A stretch of DNA of 64,000 nucleotides, from contig OY288107.1 in the NCBI GenBank assembly GCA_958431225.1, positions 496,001 to 560,000 of the forward strand, written 5' to 3'. Each line of letters starts with the position of its first letter. The stretch's first letter is position 1. A program made the translations under genes and the position numbers. This DNA comes from an uncultured Alphaproteobacteria bacterium (GTDB taxonomy: Bacteria; Pseudomonadota; Alphaproteobacteria; Puniceispirillales; UBA1172). Below, one piece after another: positions 46,346 to 61,542 of the stretch. Below the pieces are notes generated by a model. It had not been told where the DNA came from. It searched no databases and saw only the letters and a program-made list of their open reading frames with translations.

Positions 46346-47124
46346 TTTTTATTACCATACCTTATTTTTTAGGGCGTCTCATGTTGCGGCTCATGTTGCG
46401 TTTGGGCTTGCTTGGCATCGCTATTTTGGTGCTAGGCGGGGCGGTTTATTGGTGGCAAGCCCCCATCCGCGCTGCCATCACCGACGCCAGCACCAAAGGC
46501 GGGCTTGGCTTTGAACAAGTGGTGGTATTTGGGCGCGTCAATACCCCCCCTGACCAATTATTGGAGGCGATTGCATTGAAGCGTGGTGCGCCCCTCATCA
46601 GTGCCGATATCGTGCGAATTCGCCACAATATTGAAAATCTGGGCTGGGTTAAGACAGCCACGATTGAACGCCGTTTCCCCGAAAAATTGGTCGTGCATCT
46701 CACCGAATATCGGGCTTTGGCAATTTATCAAGATGCCGAAGGGCATCAACTCATCAGCCAAGATGGCGCGCGTATCCATGGCGTTAAAATTGAAGATTTC
46801 CGCCATCTGCCAGTGATTAGCGGCACCGCCGCCCCTGAGCAAGCCCGACACATCCTCAAGATTCTGCAAAGCGAGACCGAACTTTACAATGAAGTTTGGT
46901 CGCTAGCCTATCGTTCGGGGCGGCGTTGGGATGTGTTTCTTGGCAATAATATCCGCGTCATGTTGCCGGAAACTGACCCTTTGGGCGCGTGGCAGAAACT
47001 CGCCAAACATGACCGCCAACATCGGCTCACCCAACGCAATATCGCCAATATAGATTTGCGCGTAGAGGGGCAGATTATCATCAAAGCCGACCAGCCATCT
47101 AAAGCAAAAGGGAGCAAGATATGA
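46336..47124 (+). CDS. ftsQ: Cell division protein FtsQ
   Basis: 262 residues. One membrane segment (~22-42, [20 protein letters not shown]) is followed by a periplasmic POTRA domain (~55-125). That domain has [20 protein letters not shown] and the conserved [23 protein letters not shown]-like end (quoted in part). The C-terminal beta domain includes [18 protein letters not shown]. FtsQ links early and late divisome proteins by binding FtsL/FtsB. Position between ddl and ftsA is standard. ATGA overlap with ftsA. Confidence 0.92.
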   Translation: MRLIFITIPYFLGRLMLRLMLRLGLLGIAILVLGGAVYWWQAPIRAAITDASTKGGLGFEQVVVFGRVNTPPDQLLEAIALKRGAPLISADIVRIRHNIENLGWVKTATIERRFPEKLVVHLTEYRALAIYQDAEGHQLISQDGARIHGVKIEDFRHLPVISGTAAPEQARHILKILQSETELYNEVWSLAYRSGRRWDVFLGNNIRVMLPETDPLGAWQKLAKHDRQHRLTQRNIANIDLRVEGQIIIKADQPSKAKGSKI

Positions 47125-48398
47125 ACACCGCATCGCTTTCTAATCTGCTCAAACACCGCAGTGGCACTTTTGCCGTGGTGGATATCGGCACCAGCAAAAT
47201 CGCCGCCATGATTGTCCATAGCGATGGCGAGAACCCGCCCGCCATCCTCGGCATCGGGCAACACGCCGCAAGCGGGATGCACCGAGGCGAAGTCACCGAC
47301 ATCAAAACCCTCGGGCTCGCCATCGGCAAAGCCGTTGAAGGCGCAGAACACATGGCAGGCATTTCCATCAAACAAGTCGTCGTCGGCATATCCGGGGCAA
47401 ACCAACGCACCGACATTATCCAACGCGACATTGAAATCACTAGCGGGCAAGTCACCAAACGCGACATTCAACGCCTCAAACGCCTCGTCGCCGACCACCA
47501 AGAGGACGAAGGGCGCATCACCCTGCACCGCCTCCCCATCGCCTTCACCCTAGACCAAGTTTCAGGGATTAGCGACCCCATCAACCTAGCCGGGAAGCGG
47601 TTGAGCCTTGCCATCTGCACCATCACCGCCGCCGCCGCAACGCTCCATAGCATCCAGATGGCGGTGGAATATAACCATCTGCGCGTGGAAAAATATGTAT
47701 CCAATATCTATGCGTCAGGGCTGTCGGCATTGGCGGAAAATGAACGCGAACTCGGCACGACGATTATTGAAATCGGCGGCGGCATGACCAGCATCGGCTA
47801 TTTTGTCCAAGGGCAGATCAGGTACATTGACAGCATCCCCCACGGGGGCGGCAGCATCACCCAAGATATTGCCAAAATGTTCTCCATCCCCATGAACGAA
47901 GCCGAGCGCATCAAAACCCTCAAAGGCAGCGTCCTCGCCGCCGCCGGTGATAGCCATGAGAAAATCACCATGCCAATGGTCGGGCATGATGCTGATGCCT
48001 CACAGCCCATTGAGATCGGTATGCTAGGCGATGTCATCCGCGCGCGCGTTGAGGAAATTTTGGAACAGCTGATCAAACGCCTTGATACTTCCCAATATGC
48101 CAGCGCCGCCAATCAGCGCATCGTCATTGTTGGCGGCGTTGCCGAATTGCAAGGGATGGAAAAATATACCTCAACCATGATTGGACGCTTTGTGCGCGTG
48201 GGGCAACCGCAAGGGGTGCGGGGACTCACCGAAGCCACCAAAGGCGCGGCGTATGCCGCAACGGTGGGGCTGATTCTTTATCGCTGTTATGACCATTTGC
48301 TTGAGCTGACGCGTGACCACGCCAATAGCAACACAAGATGGTCCAGCAACATCAAAGACTGGATCATCAACAACATTTGGGAGACTGGGAGCCGATGA
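47121..48398 (+). CDS. ftsA: Cell division protein FtsA
   Basis: 425 residues, actin-like ATPase. Phosphate-1 motif is VVDIGTSKIAAMIV near 17. The SHS2/1C domain holds GISGANQRTDII, the phosphate-2 region is TIIEIGGGMTSIGYFVQG near 215, and the adenosine motif is IVIVGGVAELQGMEKY near 335. The C-terminus KDWIINNIWETGSR is a plausible amphipathic membrane anchor. FtsA tethers FtsZ to the membrane and recruits later divisome proteins. Confidence 0.95.
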   Translation: MNTASLSNLLKHRSGTFAVVDIGTSKIAAMIVHSDGENPPAILGIGQHAASGMHRGEVTDIKTLGLAIGKAVEGAEHMAGISIKQVVVGISGANQRTDIIQRDIEITSGQVTKRDIQRLKRLVADHQEDEGRITLHRLPIAFTLDQVSGISDPINLAGKRLSLAICTITAAAATLHSIQMAVEYNHLRVEKYVSNIYASGLSALAENERELGTTIIEIGGGMTSIGYFVQGQIRYIDSIPHGGGSITQDIAKMFSIPMNEAERIKTLKGSVLAAAGDSHEKITMPMVGHDADASQPIEIGMLGDVIRARVEEILEQLIKRLDTSQYASAANQRIVIVGGVAELQGMEKYTSTMIGRFVRVGQPQGVRGLTEATKGAAYAATVGLILYRCYDHLLELTRDHANSNTRWSSNIKDWIINNIWETGSR

Positions 48399-48549
48399 GA
48401 AAACAGCTTTTCCATCCTCAGACCATGACTGAGCCAGCCCCGGCATTAGGGGGCATGCGTGTTGCAGACGCTAGCAACCCCCTATGCCACAACAACCCGC
48501 CGCCAATTCATGGCAATGCGGCATCAACCTTAGTATAAGGAGTCATACC

Positions 48550-50274
48550 ATGACACTCGATCTAGCAATTCCGAATGAAACGGAAGAACTACGTCCCAAA
48601 ATCACCGTTATCGGTGTTGGTGGGGCAGGCGGCAATGCCGTCAATAACATGATTGCTGGCAACCTAGAAGGTGTAGATTTCTTGGTCGCCAATACTGATG
48701 GGCAAGCCCTTGCCGCCTCGCTGGCGGAGCGCAAAATTCAGCTCGGTCATCAAAGCACCCAAGGGCTAGGCGCCGGCGCAAAACCCGAAATCGGACACCA
48801 AGCCGCACTAGAAAGCCTTGATGAATTGATGGCAGAAGTCGCCGGAAGCCACATGGTGTTTATCGCCACCGGCATGGGCGGCGGCACCGGCACCGGCGCC
48901 GCACCCGTCATCGCCAAAGCCATCAAAGAACATGGCATCCTTACCATCGGCGTCACCACCAAGCCTTTTGAATTTGAAGGCAGTTATCGCATGGAAGTGG
49001 CAAACCGAGGCGTGGATGAATTGCAGGCTTATGTGGATACGCTCATTGTTATCCCGAATCAGAATCTGTTCCGGCTAATCAATGAACGCACCACCATCAC
49101 CGAGGCGTTTTCCATCGTTGATAGCGTCCTGCATAAAGGCATCGCCGGCATCACCGACCTCATCATCAAGCCCGGGTTAATCAACCTAGATTTTGCCGAT
49201 ATTCGTTCGGTCATGACCGAAATGGGCAAAGCGATGATGGGAACAGGCGAAGCATCTAGCGACAATCGCGCCATTGATGCGGCAGAAGCCGCCATCCGCA
49301 ATCCTTTGTTGGATGAAACCACGCTTAAAGGCGCACAATCTTTGCTCATCAATGTCACCGGCGGGGCGGATATGACGCTCTTTGAAGCCGATGAAGCCGC
49401 CCAGCATATCCGCAAGGAAATTGACCGCAACGCCAAAGTCCTCTTTGGTGCGACCATTGACGAAAAAATGGAGGGCATCATGCGGGTTTCGGTAGTCGTC
49501 ACCGGCATGGAAGCGGTGAGCCAAAGCGGCGATAGCGATATGCCCGCCAACACACCCGCCAGCACAGCCGCGCGCCCACGCACGACGAAAGGGCAAAGCG
49601 ATATTGAAACGCTAATTGCAAGCGCGGAAAAAGCACCTGCGGCATCAGCAACGCCAACGGCGGCACCAATGGCGCCTCATGTCGTGCCTCCTGTCGCACC
49701 TCTTGTCGTGCCAGTGGCAAAGGCACCAGTGCCGGAGACTCCCGAGCCGGAGACACCAGAGCCAGAGACTCCTGAGCCAATAGTCGCTGAAGCACCCGAG
49801 GCGGAAGCACCTGTGGAAGATGCTCCCGAACCTGTGGCATCTGCGCCTGAAACTCCAGAGACTCCTGAGCCTGAGACTCCTGAGACTGCGGATGCGCCTT
49901 TTACGCTTGGGGATACGGCGATGCCGCATGCGCCCGAAGAGGAAGCACCTGCGGAAAGCAACACGCTGATGCGGCATATTACCAATATGTTCCCATCACG
50001 TGCCAAAAACGCAAGCCAAGAGCGCGAAGAACCGCCAATGGCAGAGGTCAAGCCTCTCGTGTCCGAGACGCCCGAAAAGGTGGAGCCTATTCTCAAAGCC
50101 GAGGTGGAAACACCTGCGGTCGAATCATCACCTACTGCAACACCGCCCATGCCACCGGCTCAAAATACGCTGGGGCAAAGCACTAGCGCACAACCCGAGC
50201 CTGAGCTGGAAATGGAAGAACAGAACGATATGGATCTGGAAATTCCAGCATTCTTGCGGCGCCAAGCGAACTAA
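48550..50274 (+). CDS. ftsZ: Cell division GTPase FtsZ with long repetitive linker
   Basis: 574 residues. The tubulin-like core (~1-325) has [16 protein letters not shown] near 20, the signature [13 protein letters not shown] near 110, and the T7 loop [18 protein letters not shown] near 207. The tail is about 250 residues of Pro/Glu/Thr/Ala-rich linker with several PETPEPE repeats, ending in the conserved peptide [11 protein letters not shown] that binds FtsA and other partners. E. coli FtsZ is 383 residues; long linkers are known in alphaproteobacteria. AAGGAG lies 9 bases before the ATG, and a 151-base gap separates it from ftsA. Confidence 0.97.
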   Translation: MTLDLAIPNETEELRPKITVIGVGGAGGNAVNNMIAGNLEGVDFLVANTDGQALAASLAERKIQLGHQSTQGLGAGAKPEIGHQAALESLDELMAEVAGSHMVFIATGMGGGTGTGAAPVIAKAIKEHGILTIGVTTKPFEFEGSYRMEVANRGVDELQAYVDTLIVIPNQNLFRLINERTTITEAFSIVDSVLHKGIAGITDLIIKPGLINLDFADIRSVMTEMGKAMMGTGEASSDNRAIDAAEAAIRNPLLDETTLKGAQSLLINVTGGADMTLFEADEAAQHIRKEIDRNAKVLFGATIDEKMEGIMRVSVVVTGMEAVSQSGDSDMPANTPASTAARPRTTKGQSDIETLIASAEKAPAASATPTAAPMAPHVVPPVAPLVVPVAKAPVPETPEPETPEPETPEPIVAEAPEAEAPVEDAPEPVASAPETPETPEPETPETADAPFTLGDTAMPHAPEEEAPAESNTLMRHITNMFPSRAKNASQEREEPPMAEVKPLVSETPEKVEPILKAEVETPAVESSPTATPPMPPAQNTLGQSTSAQPEPELEMEEQNDMDLEIPAFLRRQAN

Positions 50275-50318
50275 ATGCGACACAGAGGGGCACGACACGG
50301 AATGGTATGACGCGCAAA

Positions 50319-50359
50319 ACGATTGGTTACCAAAACTGCAACAATTGGTAACCAATCGT
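50319..50359. repeat. 15-bp perfect inverted repeat between ftsZ and lpxC
   Basis: Arms 50319-50333 (ACGATTGGTTACCAA) and 50345-50359 are exact reverse complements with an 11-base loop. Each arm also contains a near-palindrome (TTGGTTACCAA / TTGGTAACCAA), centres 26 bp apart. No T-run follows (GATTTGCTTTACC), so it is not a standard terminator. It may be a paired operator for lpxC or an mRNA-stabilising hairpin. Confidence 0.85.
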
Positions 50360-50433
50360 GATTTGCTTTACCGTGTCAAAACCCCTAATTTTGCCCCAGT
50401 TTTGTGTGGAATTAACGATAGGGGCTAGTATCC

Positions 50434-51291
50434 ATGGGTTTCCAAAATACCATCAAAAATGCCGTGACGCGCAATGGCGTTGGTCTGCATAGCGGGCGCG
50501 GGGTTGAGGTCACCATCCTACCCGCACCAGATAATACAGGCATCGTGTTTCGCCGTGTTGATCTCACGGGCATTGATATCAATATCCCCGCGCATGTCAG
50601 CAATATCAGCAATGTGTCGCTTTGCACCAGCATTTGTAATAGCGATGGTGCGGAAATTAGCACGATTGAACATCTCATGGCGGCATTTTCCGGGATGGGG
50701 GTGGATAATGCCTATGTTGAGGTATTTGGTCCCGAATTACCCGCCTTTGATGGCAGTGCCACCCGCTTTTGTGAGATGATTAGCGAAGCCAAAATCACCC
50801 CACAGAAAAGCCGCCGCCAATATATCAAAGTCCAACGCCCCATCAGCGTGGATTGCGGCGAATCGCGCCTGAGCATCACCCCTGCCGATAGTTTCCAAAT
50901 TTCTGCGGAGATCGTCTTCAACGACCCCATCATCGGTGCATCGCAATATTTTTATGTCCAAGATGATGATAGTTTTTGCAACGAGCTCGCCCTCGCCCGC
51001 ACCTTTTGTTTCAAAAAAGACATCGCCCCCATGCGCGCCAATGGCTTTGCTATCGGCGGGTCAATGGAAAACGCCATTATCATTGATGACGGACAGATTC
51101 TCAACGACCAACCCCTACGCTATACCGATGAATTTGTGCGCCATAAAACCCTTGATTGCCTCGGGGATTTGCGCCTCGCCGGGCATCAAATTATCGGGCA
51201 TATCACCGCCCTACGCCCAGGACACCGCGCCAATTCGGAATTGCTGAAAGCCCTGTTCCGCACCCCTGATAGTATGATGCTCGTCACTTAA
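50434..51291 (+). CDS. lpxC: UDP-3-O-acyl-N-acetylglucosamine deacetylase
   Basis: 285 residues. First committed step of lipid A synthesis, zinc-dependent. GVGLHSGRGVEVTILPAPD is the N-terminal signature. Zinc ligands are His near residue 80 in STIEHLMAAF and the His/Asp of RHKTLDCLGDL near 236; the catalytic His is in GHRANSELLKAL. The presence of LpxC shows an LPS-type outer membrane. The upstream 159-base gap holds the inverted repeat. No clear Shine-Dalgarno precedes the ATG, and TAGTAT 2 bases before it is too close to serve as a -10. Confidence 0.96.
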   Translation: MGFQNTIKNAVTRNGVGLHSGRGVEVTILPAPDNTGIVFRRVDLTGIDINIPAHVSNISNVSLCTSICNSDGAEISTIEHLMAAFSGMGVDNAYVEVFGPELPAFDGSATRFCEMISEAKITPQKSRRQYIKVQRPISVDCGESRLSITPADSFQISAEIVFNDPIIGASQYFYVQDDDSFCNELALARTFCFKKDIAPMRANGFAIGGSMENAIIIDDGQILNDQPLRYTDEFVRHKTLDCLGDLRLAGHQIIGHITALRPGHRANSELLKALFRTPDSMMLVT

Positions 51292-51303
51292 TTTTCGTGC
51301 ATC

Positions 51304-51332
51304 TTGCATCGCCCCGCATCCTCGGCTATATT
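51304..51332 (+). promoter_or_regulatory. Promoter of bamD
   Basis: TTGCAT (51304-51309), 17-base spacer, TATATT (51327-51332). The predicted +1 is near 51339, giving a ~23-nt leader with GGAGA before the ATG at 51362. Confidence 0.65.
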
Positions 51333-51361
51333 CTTTTCGTGGTGAGATTGTGGAGACGCAG

Positions 51362-52177
51362 ATGATGAAATCCCCGATGCGAATTCTTTATGTATTTTGC
51401 GCTATAATTATGCTTGCGGGCTGTGCCGGCGGTGCTGACCCCCTCGCGCAAGTGGAGCGCAGTGTTGAGGAGCTTTACAACGAAGCCCTAGATACCGCCC
51501 TCAATGGCGACCCCCACGATGCCGCCGCGCTTTTTGATGAGGTGGAACGCCAGCATCCCTATTCCGCATGGGCAACGCGCGCGCAACTGATGGCGGCATG
51601 GGCGCTTTATCAGAGCAACGATTATGGCGCCGCCATTGTTGCCCTTGAACGTTTTATTGAACTCAATCCCGCGCATGAAAATGCCGATTACGCCTATTAC
51701 CTGCGCGGGCAAGTCTATTATGAGCAAATCGTTGATGTGGAACGCGATGCCAGCATGACGCTCAATGCCAAAAAAGCCTTTGAAGCCCTCATCAACCGCT
51801 TCCCCGAAAGCCAATATGCCCGCGATGCGCAACTAAAAATTGACCTGACCCAAAGCCATCTTGCCGGCAAGGAAATGGCGGTGGGGCGGTTTTATCTCGC
51901 CGCCGGGCATTACGATGCCGCCTTGCGCCGCTTTGCCAAAGTCATTGAGTTATACGAAACATCAAACCAAGTGCCTGAAGCACTTTATCGCAGTTTTGAA
52001 GCGTATCTCGCCCTCGGGCTTGATGAGGAAGCGCGGCGCAGTTTTGCCGTGTTGAACTATAATTTCCCCGATTCTATCTGGAATCAGCGCGCCCAGCATC
52101 TCATAGAAAACCCCAGCGAAAATTACGCGCCGAGTTTTTTTGATACGCTTTTTGGGCGCGCGGCATCTTGGTTCTAA
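51362..52177 (+). CDS. bamD: Outer-membrane assembly lipoprotein BamD
   Basis: 271 residues. A signal peptide ends in the lipobox LAGC with Cys near residue 20 (MLAGCAGGADP). Tandem TPR-like helices follow: VEELYNEALDTALNGDPHDAA, HPYSAWATRAQLMAAWALYQ, then ENADYAYYLRGQVYYEQI. BamD and BamA are the essential core of the beta-barrel assembly machine, facing the periplasm. The start was chosen as the ATG after GGAGA; an in-frame GTG four codons earlier is part of that site. It follows lpxC, as in many alphaproteobacteria. Confidence 0.93.
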   Translation: MMKSPMRILYVFCAIIMLAGCAGGADPLAQVERSVEELYNEALDTALNGDPHDAAALFDEVERQHPYSAWATRAQLMAAWALYQSNDYGAAIVALERFIELNPAHENADYAYYLRGQVYYEQIVDVERDASMTLNAKKAFEALINRFPESQYARDAQLKIDLTQSHLAGKEMAVGRFYLAAGHYDAALRRFAKVIELYETSNQVPEALYRSFEAYLALGLDEEARRSFAVLNYNFPDSIWNQRAQHLIENPSENYAPSFFDTLFGRAASWF

Positions 52178-52180
52178 ACG

Positions 52181-57703
<5,523 letters not shown>

Positions 57704-57707
<4 letters not shown>

Positions 57708-58579
57708 TGTGCCGCCCCTTTTTCAAAAATTAGTGTCAGCCAATCCTCTATAACTAGGCGTTCCAGCAACGTCAAACCAACATCATCATGCGCCGCCGCC
57801 ACCGCCTCGCCATGCGGTAAATTCAAACCCGACAAAATCAACCTGCCCCCCGCCGTAAGTGCCGCCGCCGCCTCCGCCGCCATCGCAATCAACGGCTTGG
57901 GCAATATATTCGCCGCCACGATATCAAACCCGCCACGCATCATTGCCCCCCTATAACCATCGGACACCCCGCACGATATGGCGACATCATTATCGCGGCA
58001 ATTTTGTGCCATCACTGCCACGGCTATCGGGTCATTATCCACGGCAATAATCGTGCCATTGGGGTTTATTTTGGCGGCGGCGATTGCCAAAATACCGCTC
58101 CCCGCCCCGACATCGGCGAGGCGATAGGGGGTAGATTTTGGCACATATTTTTCAAGCGCAAGGATACAGCCCTGCGTAGTCGCGTGATGCCCCGAGCCGA
58201 ACGCCTGCCCGGCATCAAGGCGGATGCCAATTTTACCCGCAGGCACGGGCGCGCTGATATGGCTCCCATAAATCCAAAACCGCCCCACCGACAAGGGACG
58301 CAAATCGCGCCAATTTTTTTCTAGCCAATCAATATCGGCAAGGGGTTCAATGATGGGCGCGGCGGTTTCAACGCCAACATCCGCCAGCGCATCAAGGGCG
58401 GTGGTTAGGCGCGCCATATTTGGTTTTTGGGCGGTGAGAATTTGCATATCCCACCAATCTTGTTTCTCTGCCCGCAAGACGCTGATGCTCGCACCATCCA
58501 CCGCCGCCATCAGCATCTCACCGGCGAGGTCGTAATTGCCCTTAATTTGAATCGCCATTTGCCACATAGTCGCGCTCAT
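57704..58579 (-). CDS. prmA: Ribosomal protein L11 methyltransferase
   Basis: 291 residues. The SAM-binding domain begins DVGAGSGILAIAAAKINP near residue 148, with the preceding IRLDAGQAFGSGHHATTQGC typical of PrmA and AVDNDPIAVAVMAQNCRDN after it. The product-release motif FDIVAANILPKPL is present. It trimethylates Lys/N-terminus of L11, whose gene rplK is in this window. Start and stop overlap its neighbours as ATGA, so uvrD-prmA-pepP form one unit. Confidence 0.9.
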
Positions 58580-60699
58580 AATTTTGGCACTTTTTTGACG
58601 AAACTTGCTCTCAATGTTTTCTCCCCGGCCTTGTCAAAATCAACCTCTAAATTATCTCCATCAACGGCGATGACATTCCCATTGCCGAATTTTTGATGGA
58701 ATATGCGGTCGCCTATGCGGTAGTCATTTTTGCTATAACTGCTAGCCGCATTAACCGGACGCCGCATACCCCGCATAGTTTGATCGCTTTCCTCAATGAT
58801 ATGTTCGGGTGGCAACTCGCCGATGAAACGCGACACCGCCCCATTTTGCCAAAGCCCATGCACACGGCGGCTAGCGGCGTAGGATATGTAGAGTTTTTGG
58901 CGGGCGCGCGTGATGCCGACATAGGCTAGGCGCCGTTCTTCCTCTAAACCTGCCATACCTTTTTCGTCCAAAGTGCGCGGCGATGGGAACGCGCCTTCTT
59001 CCCAACACGGCAAAAACACCACATCAAATTCCAACCCCTTCGCCGCGTGTAAAGTCATCAGCATCACCTCGCCCCCGGGGCTTGCCGTGTCGCCATCCAT
59101 CACTAGCGCGATATGGTCCAAAAATGCGCGTAAATCGGGGAACGTGCCGAGCGCGGTGATCAATTCATTTAGATTTTCCACGCGCCCTTCGGCATCGGGG
59201 GTTTTTTCATTTTGCCACATTGCCATATAGCCCGATTGTTCCAACACCAATTCTAGTAATGCGGTATGGTGGAGCGTGTCTAATTGTTTCTGCCAGCCTA
59301 GAATCATATCTATAAATGCGGTTAAATACCTATGCGCCGCCGGTTTTAACCCGCCATCAACCAATATTTTTTGCGCGCCAGCAAACATGGATAATTTTGC
59401 CGCACGCGCCACCCGGCGAATCTGCTCTATGGTCTTGGCGCCTAGCCCACGTGCGGGGGTGTTGATGATGCGCTCAAAGGCTAAATCATCCGCCGATTGC
59501 GCGAGCAAGCGCAGATACGCCACCGCGTCTCTTATTTCTAAACGTTCATAAAATTTCGCCCCGACCACGCGATAGGGGATTTTTTCCCGAATAAATGCTT
59601 CTTCAAATTCGCGTGTTTGTGACCCCGCCCGCACTAATACAGCAATTTCTGATAGGGAATGCCCGCCTTGTTGGGTGAGCGCAAGAATCTCTGTCGCTAC
59701 GCCTTGTGCCTCGCGCATCCCATCCCAGAAACCGCAAACATGGATTTTCTCGCCTTGCGCGTCGGCGGTGTAGAGGGTTTTGCCTAAACGGCTATGGTTA
59801 TGCGCTATCAGCCCCGATGCCGCGCCCAAAATATGCCCGGTGGAACGATAATTTTCCTCTAGGCGAATGGTTTTGGCATCGGGGTAGATTTCGGCAAAGC
59901 GCAACATATTTTCCACCTCCGCCCCCCGCCAGCCATAGATGGATTGGTCGTCATCGCCAACACAACAAAGATTACGCGATTTTTGTGCGAGCAATCTAAT
60001 CCATAGATATTGCGCGACATTGCTGTCTTGATATTCATCCACCATAATATGCGTGATGCGCGTTTGATACGATGCCAGAATATCGGCATGCCCCATAAAA
60101 ATCGTCAAATTATGCAACAGCAAATCGCCAAAATCGCATGCATTTAGCGCCAATAGACGTTGCTGATATTGTGCATATAAATCAAGCGCGCGTCCCCCTA
60201 ATAGATGCCCCGCCTCGCCTGAACTCACCTTATCGGGCATGAGCCCTTTATCTTTCCAACGTTCAATAATCGCCGCCACCATGCGGGGGGGAAAACGTTT
60301 CACATCCATATTATTGGCGATGAGGATTTGTTTCACCAAGCGCAGCTGATCATCGGCATCCAGAATCGTGAAATTGGGCGTTAGCCCGACGATTTCGGCA
60401 TGACGGCGCAGAATCCGTGCGGCGAGGGCGTGGAATGTGCCGAACCATACTTTTTCCACATCCGCCCCGATTAAATCGGCGACACGTTCGCGCATTTCGC
60501 GGGCGGCTTTGTTGGTGAAAGTCACTGCCAGAATGTTCCAAGGCTGTGCCGCGCCGGTGAAAATCAGATTGGCTAGGCGGCAGGTCAGCACGCGCGTCTT
60601 CCCCGTCCCCGCCCCCGACAGCACGAGCAAAGGTCCGTCAATATGTTCCACCGCCTCCCTCTGTGGCGGGTTGAGCGCATCTAGCCATTTTGCAGTCAT
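58576..60699 (-). CDS. ATP-dependent DNA helicase UvrD/PcrA/Rep type
   Basis: 707 residues, superfamily 1A. Motif I is LSGAGTGKTRVL near 30, Ia is TFTNKAAREM near 60, II is VDEYQDSN near 220 and III is VGDDDQSIYGWRG near 245. Motif IV is RLEENYRS near 280, V is LMTLHAAKGLEFDVVFL near 550 and VI is YVGITRARQ near 597. It unwinds 3'-5' in excision or mismatch repair. UvrD versus PcrA/Rep cannot be decided by eye. The start follows the family (LNPPQREAV). Its promoter region is shared with divergent mlaA. Confidence 0.93.
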   Translation of the reverse strand: MTAKWLDALNPPQREAVEHIDGPLLVLSGAGTGKTRVLTCRLANLIFTGAAQPWNILAVTFTNKAAREMRERVADLIGADVEKVWFGTFHALAARILRRHAEIVGLTPNFTILDADDQLRLVKQILIANNMDVKRFPPRMVAAIIERWKDKGLMPDKVSSGEAGHLLGGRALDLYAQYQQRLLALNACDFGDLLLHNLTIFMGHADILASYQTRITHIMVDEYQDSNVAQYLWIRLLAQKSRNLCCVGDDDQSIYGWRGAEVENMLRFAEIYPDAKTIRLEENYRSTGHILGAASGLIAHNHSRLGKTLYTADAQGEKIHVCGFWDGMREAQGVATEILALTQQGGHSLSEIAVLVRAGSQTREFEEAFIREKIPYRVVGAKFYERLEIRDAVAYLRLLAQSADDLAFERIINTPARGLGAKTIEQIRRVARAAKLSMFAGAQKILVDGGLKPAAHRYLTAFIDMILGWQKQLDTLHHTALLELVLEQSGYMAMWQNEKTPDAEGRVENLNELITALGTFPDLRAFLDHIALVMDGDTASPGGEVMLMTLHAAKGLEFDVVFLPCWEEGAFPSPRTLDEKGMAGLEEERRLAYVGITRARQKLYISYAASRRVHGLWQNGAVSRFIGELPPEHIIEESDQTMRGMRRPVNAASSYSKNDYRIGDRIFHQKFGNGNVIAVDGDNLEVDFDKAGEKTLRASFVKKVPKL

Positions 60700-60723
60700 T
60701 CGGGCGGATTCCCCCCAAAGAAG

Positions 60724-60749
60724 TTAAAGAGAAGTTAAAGAAAAGTTAA
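60724..60749. promoter_or_regulatory. Tandem CtrA-like boxes in the uvrD-mlaA promoter region
   Basis: TTAA at 60724-60727, 60735-60738 and 60746-60749, each separated by exactly 7 bases. On the minus strand both pairs read TTAAC...TTAAC, the full TTAA-N7-TTAAC CtrA consensus. The same stretch is three 11-bp direct repeats (60721-60753). The last box ends 27 bases before the mlaA -10. Confidence 0.6.
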
Positions 60750-60776
60750 GGCGTTTTCTTATTGCCGATTCTATTG

Positions 60777-60782
60777 TATAAT
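60777..60782 (+). promoter_or_regulatory. Consensus -10 box of mlaA, near-leaderless start
   Basis: TATAAT at 60777-60782 places +1 at 60789, one base before the ATG. No Shine-Dalgarno sequence is present. The expected -35 position (60754-60759, TTTTCT) is poor, which suggests the promoter needs an activator; the CtrA-like boxes lie directly upstream. Confidence 0.6.
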
Positions 60783-60789
60783 CGCCCCT

Positions 60790-61542
60790 ATGCAAGATTT
60801 ACTTTCGCCTATTTTTGCCAAGCGCGTGGTGCCGTTATTTCTAGTGATTCTGCTGGTGGGGGCGTGTGCCAATTCCGACGACGGGCAGGCACGCGGCGAC
60901 CCTTACGAGACATTCAACCGCCAAGCCTTTGGCTTCAATACAAAACTGGATGATGTGGTGTTGGAGCCGGCGGCACGTGCCTATCTCACCACGCCTGCGC
61001 TTGCCCAAACTATGCTCACCAATTTTGCCGATTGGACGACCCTGCCTTCCACCACCGCCAATTCCATATTCCAAGGCGATATCCGTAATGCCGGCTTGGG
61101 GGTTTTGACGTTTCTGGTTAATGGGCTGACGTTAGGGTTGGCGGATTTGACCGAACCCCAAGATGACCCGGTGCCGACCAGTTTTGACGACACTATGCAA
61201 AAGATCAATATCGGTGCGGGCAATTATGTCGTCTTGCCGTTCTTAGGCAGTGGCACCACGCGCAGTCATACGGCTTGGGTGGTGGATGCTATTACTAATC
61301 CTTTGGGTTTTGCGTCAAGTCCGGCGGTTTCAGCCATCCGCGTCGCCGCCCCCCCTGCCCGCGCCATCACCTTTCGCGGAAATAATTATGACTGGATCAA
61401 TGATGTGAAGTATAATGCGCTTGACCCTTATGCGCGCACGCGGTCAATTTATTTTCAAAGCGACGACCAACAAGATAATCAGACCAATCAAGATGAGGAA
61501 AGCACAGATGATTTTGATGACTTTATTGAAGCCGAACAATAG
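60790..61542 (+). CDS. mlaA: MlaA/VacJ outer-membrane lipoprotein
   Basis: 250 residues. A signal peptide with lipobox LVGAC (Cys near residue 27) is followed by the MlaA family core: DPYETFNRQAFGFNTKLDD, RAYLTTPALAQTMLTNFADW, NSIFQGDIRNAGLGVLTFLVN and GAGNYVVLPFLGSGTTRSH. It removes misplaced phospholipid from the outer leaflet of the outer membrane and hands it to MlaC. The C-terminus is a hydrophilic acidic tail (about 25 residues, many D/E/Q). The gene end overlaps mlaC by 35 bases. MlaBDEF genes are not in the window. Confidence 0.92.
   Translation: MQDLLSPIFAKRVVPLFLVILLVGACANSDDGQARGDPYETFNRQAFGFNTKLDDVVLEPAARAYLTTPALAQTMLTNFADWTTLPSTTANSIFQGDIRNAGLGVLTFLVNGLTLGLADLTEPQDDPVPTSFDDTMQKINIGAGNYVVLPFLGSGTTRSHTAWVVDAITNPLGFASSPAVSAIRVAAPPARAITFRGNNYDWINDVKYNALDPYARTRSIYFQSDDQQDNQTNQDEESTDDFDDFIEAEQ

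Noticed and set aside
61415-61507. Longer mlaC starting 31 codons upstream
   Set aside because: The extension lies inside mlaA coding sequence, lacks a ribosome-binding site and would bury the signal peptide.
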